From Streptomyces sp. PT12 (lineage in GTDB: Bacteria; Actinomycetota; Actinomycetes; Streptomycetales; Streptomycetaceae), in the NCBI RefSeq assembly GCF_003311645.1, contig NZ_QEST01000184.1, forward strand, positions 310,001 to 374,000: DNA of 64,000 bases, written 5' to 3'. The translations under genes and the position numbers were made by a program. Of this stretch, positions 18,498 through 26,798 are shown one piece after another. The notes under the pieces are model-generated. The model was not told the DNA's origin. It worked only from the letters and a program-made list of their open reading frames with translations, and made no database searches. Each line of letters opens with the position of its first letter. Position 1 is the first letter of the stretch.

Positions 18498-19420
18498 GCC
18501 CCACGCCCGAGCCGGGGCTGCCCGCCCGCGTCCGTGTCCACGAGGTCGGCCCGCGCGACGGCCTCCAGAACGAGAAGGCGCTCGTCCCGGTCGACGTGAA
18601 GGCCGAGTTCATCCACCGCCTCGCCGCCGCCGGGCTCACCACGATCGAGGCCACCAGCTTTGTCCACCCCAGGTGGGTCCCCCAACTCGCTGACGCCGAG
18701 CGGCTGTTCCCGCTGCTGCGCGACCTCGGCGGCGTCCGCCTCCCCGTCCTGGTGCCCAACGAGCGCGGCCTCGACCGCGCGCTGGCCCTCGGCGCCCGCG
18801 AGGTCGCCGTGTTCGCCAGCGTCACCGAGTCGTTCGCCCGCGCGAACCTCAACCGGACGGTCGACGAGTCGCTTGCCATGTTCACGCCGGTGATCGCCCG
18901 CGCGCTCGACGCCGAGGTGCCCGTGCGCGGCTATCTGTCGATGTGCTTCGGCGACCCCTGGGAGGGCGAGGTGCCCGTCGACCGGGTGGTGCGCGTGGCC
19001 CGCCGCCTCATCGACCTCGGCTGCGCCGAGCTGTCCCTCGGCGACACGATCGGCGTCGCCACCCCTGGCCAGGTGACCGCCCTGCTCACCGCGCTCAACG
19101 CCGCGGGCATTCCCACCGAGCGGCTCGCCGTCCATTTCCACGACACCTATGGCCAGGCGTTGGCCAACACCCTGACCGCGCTCCGCCACGGCGTCACCAC
19201 CGTCGACGCCAGCGCGGGCGGCCTCGGCGGCTGCCCGTTCGCGAAGAGCGCCACCGGGAACCTCGCCACCGAGGACCTGCTCTGGATGCTCCAGGGGCTC
19301 GGCATCGAGACCGGCGTCGACCTCGACCGGCTCACCGAGACCAGCCTGTGGCTCGCCGCCCACCTCGGCAGGCCGAGCCCCTCCCGCACCGTCTCCGCCC
19401 TTTCACCGAAGGAGTCCTGA
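18494..19420 (+). CDS. hmgL: Hydroxymethylglutaryl-CoA lyase
   Basis: A 308-residue DRE-TIM metallolyase that cleaves HMG-CoA to acetyl-CoA and acetoacetate, the last step of leucine degradation. The N-terminal EVGPRDGLQNE carries the substrate/metal motif, and the C-terminal loop GGLGGCPFA contains the catalytic cysteine. HFHDTYGQALAN supplies the two metal-binding histidines. The start overlaps the upstream stop by 4 bases, and acdH begins 2 bases after its stop. Length is normal. Confidence 0.95.
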   Translation: MSPTPEPGLPARVRVHEVGPRDGLQNEKALVPVDVKAEFIHRLAAAGLTTIEATSFVHPRWVPQLADAERLFPLLRDLGGVRLPVLVPNERGLDRALALGAREVAVFASVTESFARANLNRTVDESLAMFTPVIARALDAEVPVRGYLSMCFGDPWEGEVPVDRVVRVARRLIDLGCAELSLGDTIGVATPGQVTALLTALNAAGIPTERLAVHFHDTYGQALANTLTALRHGVTTVDASAGGLGGCPFAKSATGNLATEDLLWMLQGLGIETGVDLDRLTETSLWLAAHLGRPSPSRTVSALSPKES

Positions 19421-19422
19421 CG

Positions 19423-20580
19423 ATGCCACTCGACCACCGCCTCACCCCCGAGCACGAGGAGCTGCGCCGCACCGTCGAGGCGTTCGCGCACGACGTGGTG
19501 GCGCCCAAGATCGGCGCGTTCTACGAACGCCACGAGTTCCCCTACGAGATCGTCCGCGAGATGGGTCGCATGGGCCTGTTCGGGCTGCCGTTCCCCGAGG
19601 AGTACGGCGGCATGGGCGGCGACTACCTCGCGCTGTGCCTGGCCCTTGAGGAGCTGGCGCGCGTCGACTCGTCCGTGGCGATCACCCTGGAGGCGGGCGT
19701 CTCGCTGGGCGCGATGCCGATCCACCGCTTCGGCACCGAGGAGCAGAAGCGCCACTGGCTGCCCCGGCTCTGCTCGGGCGAGATCCTGGGCGCGTTCGGC
19801 CTCACCGAGCCCGGCTGCGGCTCGGACGCGGGCGGCACCCGCACCACGGCCGTGCGGGACGGCGACAGCTGGGTCATCAACGGCACCAAGAGCTTCATCA
19901 CCAACTCGGGCACCGACATCACCGGGCTCGTCACCGTCACGGCGGTCACCGGGCGCGAGGACGACGGGGCGCCGCGGATCTCCACGATCATCGTGCCCGC
20001 CCGCACCCCCGGCCTCACCGTGGCCCCGCCCTACTCCAAGGTCGGCTGGAACGCCTCCGACACGCGCGAGCTGTCGTTCGCCGACGTCCGCGTCCCCGCC
20101 GCGAACCTCCTGGGCGACGAGGGCCGCGGCTACGCCCAGTTCCTGCGCATCCTCGACGAGGGCCGCATCGCCATCTCCGCGCTGGCCACGGGTCTCGCGC
20201 AGGGCTGCGTCGACGAGTCGGTCGCCTACGCGCGCACGCGCGAGGCGTTCGGCCGCCCGATCGGCGCCAACCAGGCGATCCAGTTCAAGCTCGCCGACAT
20301 GGAGGCCCGCGCCCACACCGCGCGCGTCGCGTGGCGCGACGCGGCGTCCAGGCTCCAGGCGGGCGAGCCGTTCAAGAAGGCCGCCTCCATCGCCAAGCTG
20401 CACTCGTCCGACGTGGCCGTGACCAACGCCCGCGAGGCCACCCAGATCCACGGCGGCTACGGCTTCATGAACGAGTACCCCGTGGCCCGCATGTGGCGCG
20501 ACGCCAAGATCCTGGAGATCGGCGAGGGCACGAGCGAGGTGCAACGGATGCTGATCGCCCGCGCGTTGGGCGTGGGGTAA
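19423..20580 (+). CDS. acdH: Acyl-CoA dehydrogenase, branched-chain type
   Basis: A 385-residue FAD-dependent dehydrogenase. It should oxidise isovaleryl-CoA and other short branched acyl-CoAs, feeding the carboxylase upstream. Typical segments are GLTEPGCGSDAGGTRTTA (FAD/substrate site) and the C-terminal LEIGEGTSEVQRMLIAR, whose Glu in EGTSE is the position of the catalytic base in short-chain enzymes. AcdH is the S. coelicolor name for the enzyme in this setting and is also known there for supplying polyketide precursors. GGAG about 8 bases upstream supports ATG 19423. A hairpin follows the stop. Confidence 0.93.
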   Translation: MPLDHRLTPEHEELRRTVEAFAHDVVAPKIGAFYERHEFPYEIVREMGRMGLFGLPFPEEYGGMGGDYLALCLALEELARVDSSVAITLEAGVSLGAMPIHRFGTEEQKRHWLPRLCSGEILGAFGLTEPGCGSDAGGTRTTAVRDGDSWVINGTKSFITNSGTDITGLVTVTAVTGREDDGAPRISTIIVPARTPGLTVAPPYSKVGWNASDTRELSFADVRVPAANLLGDEGRGYAQFLRILDEGRIAISALATGLAQGCVDESVAYARTREAFGRPIGANQAIQFKLADMEARAHTARVAWRDAASRLQAGEPFKKAASIAKLHSSDVAVTNAREATQIHGGYGFMNEYPVARMWRDAKILEIGEGTSEVQRMLIARALGVG

Positions 20581-20610
20581 CGACCCGCGCGCCCGGGCAG
20601 GGCCTTTAGG

Positions 20611-20634
20611 TGGCACACCCCTTGCCGGGTGCCA
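20611..20634. terminator. Hairpin after acdH
   Basis: TGGCAC and GTGCCA with internal CCC/GGG pairing form a compact stem 30 bp after the acdH stop, with one bulged A. It is a likely terminator of the four-gene leucine operon. It also makes the ATG at 20629 an unlikely start for the following gene. Confidence 0.5.
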
Positions 20635-20991
20635 GGGCGCCATGATTCGACACGCCCGTGCCCGATATCGGGCAGGATTGTTGCGAAAGTCGACCGCGCT
20701 CCGCAGTATCGGAGGGTGCTCGAACGCCGTACGCCCCATGACGACCTCGTGGACCACCTGGTGCGCAGCACTCCTCTCGCGCGAGGCGAGGCGGCCCGGG
20801 TGATTATGGACGTGCTGGCATATTTCGACGAGACCGCCGAGGAGTTCGTCCGCAGGCGCCACCGGGAGCTGCGCTCCCAGGGGCTGGTCAACGCGACGAT
20901 CTTCCAGCGGATCGCGGACGAGCTGCCGCATCGCGCGGTGGCGCCGCCCGAGCTGTCCCTGCGGCAGCTGCGGCGGATCGTCTACGGCTGA
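20629..20991 (+). CDS. Small conserved hypothetical protein upstream of glmS
   Basis: An open frame encoding up to 120 residues. The C-terminal 90 residues look like a genuine folded protein (HDDLVDHLVRSTPLARGEAA, then FVRRRHRELRSQGLVN), rich in Arg and ending LSLRQLRRIVYG. No known domain is recognised. The start is unclear. ATG 20629 falls in the acdH terminator and upstream of a palindrome; GTG 20716 directly abuts GGAGG, which is too close for normal use. It is followed 70 bp later by glmS on the same strand. Confidence 0.6.
   Translation: MPGRHDSTRPCPISGRIVAKVDRAPQYRRVLERRTPHDDLVDHLVRSTPLARGEAARVIMDVLAYFDETAEEFVRRRHRELRSQGLVNATIFQRIADELPHRAVAPPELSLRQLRRIVYG
20660..20673. promoter_or_regulatory. 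Perfect 14-bp palindrome GCCCGATATCGGGC
   Basis: A perfect symmetric site lies between the acdH terminator and the coding part of the small gene upstream of glmS. Its position and symmetry suggest a repressor binding site; the regulator is unknown. Confidence 0.4.
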
Positions 20992-21061
20992 CGCGGCTGA
21001 TGCAGCCGAAACGGCCGATGCGGCTGACCCGGCAAGTGTGAGACCAGCAGGAGGAACGTCT

Positions 21062-22882
21062 ATGTGTGGAATCGTCGGATATATCGGCAAACGGGATGTG
21101 GCGCCCCTCCTGCTCGAGGGCCTTCAGCGCCTCGAGTACCGAGGCTACGACTCCGCGGGCATCGCCATCCACAGCAGTGGCAAGGGCGGCGGGCTCAAGA
21201 CGGTGAAGAACGCCGGGCGGGTCCGCGACCTCGAGGGCAAGGTGCCCGCCCGTTTCGCCGGGACCGGCGGTATCGCCCACACCCGCTGGGCCACGCACGG
21301 CGCGCCCAACGACACCAACGCGCACCCCCATCTGGACGCCCTCGGCCGCGTCGCCGTCGTGCACAACGGCATCATCGACAACTCCGCCGACCTCCGCGCC
21401 AAGCTCGCCGCGGACGGCGTCGAGCTGGCCTCGGACACCGACACCGAGGTGCTGGCCCACCTGATCGCGCGCGCCCAGCCCGAGACGCTGGAGGAGAAGG
21501 TGCGCGAGGCCCTGCGGTACATCGAGGGCACCTATGGGATCGCCGTCCTGCACGCGGACTTCCCCGACCGCATCGTCGTCGCCCGCAACGGCTCGCCCGT
21601 GGTGCTGGGGATCGGCGAGAAGGAGATGTTCGTCGCCTCCGATGTGGCCGCCCTCATCAGCCACACGCGCCAGGTGATCACCCTGGACGACGGCGAGATG
21701 GCCACCATCAAGGCCGACGACTACCGCACGTACACCACCGACGGCAGCCGCACCGCGGCCTCCCCCACCACCGTGGACTGGGAGGCCGAGAGCTACGACA
21801 TGGGCGGCCACGACACGTACATGCACAAGGAGATCGCCGAGCAGCCCGACGCGGTGGACCGGGTGCTGCGCGGCCGGATCGACGACCGTTTCGCCACCGT
21901 CCGCCTCGGCGGCCTCAACCTGGACGCCAGGGCCGCGCGCGGCGTGCGCCGCGTCAAGATCCTCGGCTGCGGCTCGGCGTACCACGCGGGCCTGATCGGC
22001 GCCCAGATGATCGAGGAGCTGGCGCGCATCCCGGCGGACGCGGAGCCGGCGAGCGAGTTCCGCTACCGCAACGCCGTGGTGGACCCCGACACGCTGTACA
22101 TCGCCACGAGCCAGTCCGGCGAGACCTACGACACCCTGGCCGCCGTGCAGGAGCTCAAGCGCAAGGGCGCCATGGTCCTGGGCGTCGTCAACGTCGTCGG
22201 CTCGGCCATCGCGCGCGAGACCGACGGCGGGATCTATGTGCACGCCGGGCCCGAGGTGTGCGTCGTGTCCACCAAGTGCTTCACCAACACCGCGGTCGCG
22301 TTCGCGCTGCTCGCGCTGCACCTCGGCCGCATCAGGGACCTCTCGGTCGCCGACGGCAGGCGGATCATCGAGGGGCTGCGCAAGCTGCCCGAGCAGATCG
22401 GCGAGATCCTGCGGGACGAGGACAGGATCGCCAAGGTGGCCGAGGCGTTCGCGGAGGCCAAGAGCCTGATGTTCGTGGGCAGGGTGCGCGGCTTCCCCGT
22501 GGCGAGGGAGGCGTCACTCAAGCTCAAGGAGGTCTCCTACATCCACGCCGAGGCGTATCCGGCCTCCGAGCTGAAGCACGGCCCGCTCGCGCTCATCGAG
22601 CCCGCGGTGCCGACGGTCGCGATCGTCCCGACGGACGAGCTGCTCGACAAGAACCGTGCCACGCTCGAGGAGATCAAGGCCCGCAGCGGCCGGATCCTGG
22701 CGGTGGCGCACGAGGAGCAGCCCAAGGCGGACGACACGATCGTGGTCCCGCGCAACGAGCCCGAGCTCGACCCGGTGCTCATGGGGATCCCGCTCCAGCT
22801 GCTGGCGTACCACACGGCGCTGGCGCTCGGCCGGGACATCGACAAGCCGCGGAACCTCGCGAAGTCCGTCACGGTCGAGTGA
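21062..22882 (+). CDS. glmS: Glutamine-fructose-6-phosphate aminotransferase
   Basis: A 606-residue GlmS, making glucosamine-6-phosphate from fructose-6-phosphate and glutamine, the entry to peptidoglycan precursor synthesis. Cys2 of MCGIVGYIG is the glutaminase nucleophile. Residues 1-240 form the class II amidotransferase domain. Two SIS domains follow (ILGCGSAYHAG and ATSQSGETYDT; FVGRVRGFPVAREASLKLKE), ending with the conserved LAKSVTVE tail. GGAGGA sits 7 bases before ATG 21062. The 70-bp upstream gap is too short for a glmS ribozyme and none is seen. S. coelicolor has two glmS genes; the copy near adpA is the second one there. Confidence 0.96.
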   Translation: MCGIVGYIGKRDVAPLLLEGLQRLEYRGYDSAGIAIHSSGKGGGLKTVKNAGRVRDLEGKVPARFAGTGGIAHTRWATHGAPNDTNAHPHLDALGRVAVVHNGIIDNSADLRAKLAADGVELASDTDTEVLAHLIARAQPETLEEKVREALRYIEGTYGIAVLHADFPDRIVVARNGSPVVLGIGEKEMFVASDVAALISHTRQVITLDDGEMATIKADDYRTYTTDGSRTAASPTTVDWEAESYDMGGHDTYMHKEIAEQPDAVDRVLRGRIDDRFATVRLGGLNLDARAARGVRRVKILGCGSAYHAGLIGAQMIEELARIPADAEPASEFRYRNAVVDPDTLYIATSQSGETYDTLAAVQELKRKGAMVLGVVNVVGSAIARETDGGIYVHAGPEVCVVSTKCFTNTAVAFALLALHLGRIRDLSVADGRRIIEGLRKLPEQIGEILRDEDRIAKVAEAFAEAKSLMFVGRVRGFPVAREASLKLKEVSYIHAEAYPASELKHGPLALIEPAVPTVAIVPTDELLDKNRATLEEIKARSGRILAVAHEEQPKADDTIVVPRNEPELDPVLMGIPLQLLAYHTALALGRDIDKPRNLAKSVTVE

Positions 22883-23178
22883 GCGCGGCCGAGTAGCCGA
22901 GAGGGCATGGAAGCGCCGGGAGGCGCACGGCGGCCCCCGGGGGTGCGTGCCACCAAACGCACGCCCGGGGGCAGCCATATGCGCCGGCGTCGCCCATTAC
23001 GCCGGCGGGAGAAGCCGCCGTCGAGTCCGTCACCTCCCGACGAACGACCCTGGCCTGTGTCGATGTCCCCTTTATGCCCATCACAAACGCACAATCCACC
23101 CTTCCCCGGCGACGAATTTGGTGAATGCTCGGTGAGGGACACGGGGATCGGGCCCCGGGGGAACGCCGCGGGGCCGCC
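22883..23178. other. Gap between convergent glmS and universal-stress genes
   Basis: No gene is supported. A hairpin with GCCCCCGGG/CCCGGGGGC arms and an additional GTGC/GCAC stem at 22933-22972 is the probable glmS terminator. The remaining 200 bp show nothing else that I can interpret. Confidence 0.5.
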
Positions 23179-23700
23179 TCAGGGGATGACGACGACGGGG
23201 CGCTGCGCGCGGCGGGCCAGGCGCCCCGAGACGGAGCCGAAGACGCGGCCGAGCAGGCCGTGGGTCGTGCCGACGACGATGGCGTCCGCCTCGTACTCCC
23301 TGCCGACCTCCTCCAGCTCGTGGCAGATGTCGCCGCCGCGTTCGAGGAGCACCCAGGGGACGTCGGTGAGGTGCTCGGCGCAGGCCAGCTCAAGGCCAAG
23401 CACCTCGGTGCGGTGGTCGGGGATGTCGACCAGCGCGGGCGGCTCGCAACCGGCCCAGACGGTGGTCGGCAGGCGGTTGGCCACATGGACGATGATCAGT
23501 CCCGAGCCGGAGCGGCGGGCCATGCCGACGGCATACGCCAGGGCACGCTCGCTCGACGTGGAGCCGTCGAAGCCGACCACCACTCCGTGCTGGAACGCCG
23601 GATCACGCGACGCGCGCGCGTCATCCGCCGGGTCGGGCGTGGACGAGGGATCGGCGACGCGCCGGCGATCCGCTGGTTCGGGGAGCTCGTATCCAGCCAT
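23179..23700 (-). CDS. Universal stress protein (UspA family)
   Basis: A 173-residue single-domain UspA protein after an acidic, disordered 35-residue N-terminus. The fold begins GVVVGFDGSTSSERALAYAV and ends with the ATP-binding motif VVGTTHGLLGRVFGSVSGRL then VVVIP, matching G-x2-G-x9-G(S/T). It should bind ATP and respond to stress, though the partner is unknown. It is transcribed away from adpA; the 740-bp gap upstream of it holds both promoters. Confidence 0.92.
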   Translation of the reverse strand: MAGYELPEPADRRRVADPSSTPDPADDARASRDPAFQHGVVVGFDGSTSSERALAYAVGMARRSGSGLIIVHVANRLPTTVWAGCEPPALVDIPDHRTEVLGLELACAEHLTDVPWVLLERGGDICHELEEVGREYEADAIVVGTTHGLLGRVFGSVSGRLARRAQRPVVVIP

Positions 23701-24441
23701 CGGTGCCTCAGCGGTGGGTCAGTGAGGAAACCTCGTGAGTGTGTCGAAGATGGGGGTGGCGCGTGGAGGAGCAGGGGAGGTTTCTCGTGCTTCTCCTGGC
23801 TCCACCTCCAGGGTACGGCGTCAAGGGGCTGGTTCCCAGAGACGGTGTGTACAACCCCTGAAACCATCCGCTGGCGCCGTGGCCGTGCAGCATGCCCTAC
23901 CCGGAACGGGCAGCGCAATGCTTTCGGACACATTGCGACACAGGTGCTGGCGCTGAGTGACCGCGCGCCGGGGCGCCGTCCGTTTCCTTCTTGGCGCCGC
24001 CCGCTGTGGCCGACGAGCAGCGGGTGATCGCTGGCCGTGCGCGGCGCATCACCGCGCGCGGAAGGCCGCGCGCCCGGGGCGCACGCCCCCGGCTCGGCGT
24101 CACGGCCGTGACGACGGCTCTTATTTTCGGCCAACTTCACCTCAGCAGAACCGCGTTGCTCATCCGTCTCGCCAACACCTCCTGTATACCGGGAAGATGA
24201 GCCACGGCTCCCCTTCGGGGGCGCGACGGGCGAGCGGCGGGGCGAGGCGTACTTCCCCCAACTGCTCCTACGTGTAACGCTTCCTGATCGACTGCTTCAC
24301 GCCACGTTGTCATGTCGATATAGCGCCGGGTGAGGAACTGGTCTCGTCCACCTCACCCGACGCAGTAGATTCGATCTTGGCAATCACGTCGGGGGACAGT
24401 GCAGGACCGAGAGGATGCGACGACCGAGGGAACTGAGGAGC
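23701..24441. other. Long adpA upstream region
   Basis: 740 bp without a supportable gene between the divergent usp and adpA genes. It contains a CCCC-TTCG-GGGG tetraloop hairpin at 24210-24221 and a promoter candidate at 24296-24324. adpA is known in other streptomycetes to have a long regulated upstream region with AdpA autoregulatory sites. I looked for the TGGCSNGWWY consensus and found only a partial match: TGGCCGAAAA on the minus strand near 24125-24140. Confidence 0.5.
24296..24324 (+). promoter_or_regulatory. adpA promoter candidate
   Basis: TTCACG at 24296-24301 and TATAGC at 24319-24324 are separated by exactly 17 bp, a reasonable HrdB-type promoter. It would give a leader of about 110 nt before the adpA start. 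Confidence 0.45.
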
Positions 24442-25548
24442 ATGAGCCAGGACCCAACGCACGGCCCCGAGCCCGCCGTCAGGCTGGCTGCCCGACGCCG
24501 CCGCGAAGTCGTCGCGGTGCTGCTGTTCAGTGGCAGTCCGATGTTCGAGAGCTCCATCCCGCTGTCCGTCTTCGGCGTGGATCGCCAGGATGCCGGGGCG
24601 CCGCGTTACCGACTGCTCGCCTGCGCGGGGGAGGACGGGCCGCTGCGCACCACGGGCGGCCTCGAGTTGCGCGCGCCCTACGGCCTGGGCGCCGTGGCGC
24701 GCGCGGGCACCGTGATCGTTCCCGCGTGGCGGTCGATCACGGGGCCACCGCCCGCCGCCGCGCTGGCCGCGCTGCGGCGCGCGCACAGCGAGGGCGCCAG
24801 GATCGTCGGCCTGTGCACCGGGGCGTTCGCCCTGGGGGCCGCGGGGCTGCTCGACGGGCGGCCCGCCACGACGCACTGGATGTACGCGCCGACGCTCGCC
24901 AAGCGGTATCCATCGGTCCATGTGGACCCCAGGGAGCTGTTCGTCGACGACGGCGACATCCTGACCTCGGCGGGCACCGCGGCCGGGATCGACCTGTGCC
25001 TGCACATCGTCCGCCAGGACCACGGCCCCGAGGCGGCAGCGGCGCTGGCCCGCCGCCTGGTGCTGCCCCCGCGCAGGGGGAACGGGGCCGACGCCGCGCA
25101 GCACCGGCACCTCGACCGGTCTTTACCCGAGGACATCGGGGCCGATCCGCTCGCCGAGGTGGTGGCCTGGGCGCTGGAGCACCTGCACGAGCAGTTCGAC
25201 GTGGAGACCCTCGCGGCCCGCGCCTACATGAGCCGGCGGACGTTCGACCGCCGCTTCAGGGCGCTCACGGGCAGCGCTCCCCTCCAGTGGCTCATCACCC
25301 AGCGCGTCCTCCAGGCGCAGCGGCTGCTCGAGGTCTCGGACTACTCGGTGGACGAGGTCGCGGGGCGCTGTGGCTTCCGCTCGCCCGTGGCGCTGCGTGG
25401 TCACTTCAGGCGGCAGCTGGGCGCGTCGCCCGCCGCCTACCGGGCCGCGTACCGGGCCAGGCAACAGGACGCTCCCGACCGGGGGAAGCCGGCGGGGGAC
25501 GGCTTCACGCCGCGCGTTCCCGGCCAGCGGAGCCGCCCCGGGCAGTGA
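24442..25548 (+). CDS. adpA: AdpA, AraC-family master developmental regulator
   Basis: A 368-residue AdpA/BldH. Residues about 25-190 form a DJ-1/PfpI (GATase1-like) dimerisation domain (VVAVLLFSGSPMFESSIPLS, then RIVGLCTGAFALGAAGLLDG). Residues 240-330 form the AraC/XylS double helix-turn-helix (LAARAYMSRRTFDRRFRALT and VDEVAGRCGFRSPVALRGHF). The protein activates morphological differentiation and secondary metabolism in streptomycetes. Codon 228, TTA at 25123-25125, lies in the inter-domain linker, exactly where adpA genes keep a leucine codon read by the bldA tRNA. ATG 24442 follows GAGGAG at very short spacing. The neighbour orn is the conserved partner. Confidence 0.96.
   Translation: MSQDPTHGPEPAVRLAARRRREVVAVLLFSGSPMFESSIPLSVFGVDRQDAGAPRYRLLACAGEDGPLRTTGGLELRAPYGLGAVARAGTVIVPAWRSITGPPPAAALAALRRAHSEGARIVGLCTGAFALGAAGLLDGRPATTHWMYAPTLAKRYPSVHVDPRELFVDDGDILTSAGTAAGIDLCLHIVRQDHGPEAAAALARRLVLPPRRGNGADAAQHRHLDRSLPEDIGADPLAEVVAWALEHLHEQFDVETLAARAYMSRRTFDRRFRALTGSAPLQWLITQRVLQAQRLLEVSDYSVDEVAGRCGFRSPVALRGHFRRQLGASPAAYRAAYRARQQDAPDRGKPAGDGFTPRVPGQRSRPGQ
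25123..25125 (+). promoter_or_regulatory. Rare TTA leucine codon in adpA (bldA control)
   Basis: The codon sits in the inter-domain linker, in-frame as TCT TTA CCC GAG. In Streptomyces, TTA is decoded only by the developmentally controlled bldA tRNA, which makes AdpA synthesis bldA-dependent. Confidence 0.93.
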
Positions 25549-25582
25549 GCGACGGCGCGCATGGCCGTCGCGCTGAGCGACG

Positions 25583-25588
25583 TAAGGT
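25583..25588 (+). promoter_or_regulatory. -10 box (TAAGGT) for a leaderless orn transcript
   Basis: TAAGGT ends 7 bases before the orn ATG at 25596, and no Shine-Dalgarno is present. Transcription starting at the ATG would give a leaderless mRNA, independent of adpA. Confidence 0.5.
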
Positions 25589-25595
25589 TGTTCGC

Positions 25596-26192
25596 ATGAA
25601 CGATCGCATGGTGTGGATCGACTGCGAGATGACCGGTCTCTCGCTGGCCGACGACGCGCTCATCGAGGTCGCCGCGCTGGTGACCGACTCCGAGCTGAAC
25701 GTCCTCGGGGAGGGGGTGGACATCGTGATCCGCCCCCCGGACGCGGCGCTCGCGTCGATGCCGGAGGTGGTGCGGAGCATGCACACCGCCTCCGGTCTCC
25801 TGGAGGAGCTGGCTGGGGGCACCACGCTGGCCGAGGCCGAGCGGCTGGTTCTCGACTACGTCAGGGAGCACGCCCCCGAGGCGGGCAAGACCCCGCTCTG
25901 CGGGAACTCGATCGGCACCGACCGCGGCTTTCTCGCCCGGGACATGCCCAGCCTGGAGTCGCACCTCCACTACCGCGTGATCGACGTCTCGTCGCTCAAG
26001 GAGCTGGTCCGCCGCTGGTACCCCAGGGTGTACTTCAACAGCCCCCAGAAGAGCGGGAATCACCGCGCGCTCGCCGACATCAGGGAGTCCATCGCCGAGC
26101 TGCGCTACTACCGCGAGGCGATCTTCGTGCCGCTGCCGGGGCCCGACTCCGACGCCGCCAAGCGCATCGCGGCCCAGCACGTCCTGCGCTGA
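25596..26192 (+). CDS. orn: Oligoribonuclease
   Basis: A 198-residue DEDDh exonuclease that degrades 2-5 nt RNAs, including the pGpG product of cyclic-di-GMP breakdown. The first DEDD motif is MVWIDCEMTGL, the central Asp lies in NSIGTDRGFLARD, and the last motif is KSGNHRALADI with the active-site His. Length is typical. The adpA-orn pairing is conserved in streptomycetes, and ornA mutants there are impaired in development. It is followed by tRNA-His. Its c-di-GMP role links loosely to the GGDEF-EAL gene at the end of the window. Confidence 0.96.
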   Translation: MNDRMVWIDCEMTGLSLADDALIEVAALVTDSELNVLGEGVDIVIRPPDAALASMPEVVRSMHTASGLLEELAGGTTLAEAERLVLDYVREHAPEAGKTPLCGNSIGTDRGFLARDMPSLESHLHYRVIDVSSLKELVRRWYPRVYFNSPQKSGNHRALADIRESIAELRYYREAIFVPLPGPDSDAAKRIAAQHVLR

Positions 26193-26249
26193 GCCGACGG
26201 CCGCCCCGCGCGCCCGGAAACCCTGGCGCGACGGGCTCCGGGGACCCTG

Positions 26250-26279
26250 TACACTCTTACTCGGCCGGTACGACCGGCC
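26250..26279 (+). promoter_or_regulatory. tRNA-His promoter -10 box and leader hairpin
   Basis: TACACT at 26250-26255, preceded by TG, is an extended -10 candidate about 28 bp before the tRNA. A perfect 7-bp hairpin GGCCGGT-ACG-ACCGGCC at 26263-26279 follows, immediately upstream of the tRNA 5' end, and could mark a processed leader. Confidence 0.5.
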
Positions 26280-26282
26280 CAT

Positions 26283-26359
26283 GGTGGGCGTAGCTCAGCT
26301 GGTAGAGCACCTGGTTGTGGTCCAGGTGGCCGCGGGTTCAAGTCCCGTCGCTCACCCCA
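26283..26359 (+). tRNA. tRNA-His (anticodon GTG)
   Basis: A complete cloverleaf. The acceptor stem is GTGGGCG/CGCTCAC with the His-specific extra 5' G at 26283 opposite C73. The D arm is AGCTCAGCTGGTAGAGC. The anticodon stem is ACCTGG/CCAGGT with loop TTGTGGT, and the T arm contains GGTTCAAGTCC. The 3' CCA is encoded. Confidence 0.97.
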
Positions 26360-26367
26360 ATCGATCG

Positions 26368-26397
26368 AGGCCCGGCCCGCGGACGCGGGGTCGGGCC
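26368..26397. terminator. Terminator after tRNA-His
   Basis: AGGCCCG/CGGGCCT arms extended by CCCGC/GCGGG with one G-T pair or bulge form a stable hairpin just after the tRNA. Confidence 0.7.
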
Positions 26398-26447
26398 TTC
26401 GTGTCGTCCCGGCCCTGTGGCGTCGGTCAAGGGCCGGTCGGCGCCGG

Positions 26448-26798
26448 TCAGTTGCCGGTCATCGGGGGCTGCCAGGGGTTCGCGGGCGGGGGCGCGGGGT
26501 CGGTGTACCCCGCCACAGGGACGAGCGGCGGGTCGCGCGGCGGGCGGTGGTGCTCCGCGTCGGTCGCGGCGTCGAACGCGATCAGGGCCGCGATGGCCGC
26601 GAGGACCAGGACCAGCTCGGCCACCCCGTTGCGCAGCCAGTGTCCGAGCCGGTGCCCCGGTGAGTTTCCCGGCGACCCGACGGGCCGCGGTGGGGCGTTC
26701 GTCGGGTCGCGTTCCGTTCCCCTGTCCTCGTGTTCCTTGTCCTCGTGTTCCTTGTCCTCGTGCCGTGGGGGGGACCATACTCGTGGCAGATCCGGCAT
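26448..26798 (-). CDS. Small membrane protein with charged repeat N-terminus (hypothetical)
   Basis: A 116-residue open frame. The N-terminus contains EHEDKEHEDKEHEDRG, encoded by a 15-bp DNA repeat. A single transmembrane helix follows (GVAELVLVLAAIAALIAF), then a Pro-rich C-terminus. No domain is recognised. Frame support is moderate: it is the only frame here with a plausible membrane helix, but the start is unsure because several frames are open. It is convergent with tRNA-His. Confidence 0.5.
   Translation of the reverse strand: MPDLPRVWSPPRHEDKEHEDKEHEDRGTERDPTNAPPRPVGSPGNSPGHRLGHWLRNGVAELVLVLAAIAALIAFDAATDAEHHRPPRDPPLVPVAGYTDPAPPPANPWQPPMTGN

Noticed and set aside
20992-21061. A glmS ribozyme upstream of glmS
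   Set aside because: The gap is only 70 bp, with no ribozyme-like pairing, and such ribozymes are not expected in streptomycetes.
24125-24140. An AdpA autoregulatory site upstream of adpA
   Set aside because: Only 8 of 10 positions match the consensus and the essential seventh G is missing. Too weak to list as a feature.
23957-24277. A 106-residue frame upstream of adpA
   Set aside because: No ribosome binding site, biased Arg composition and location in the adpA control region.
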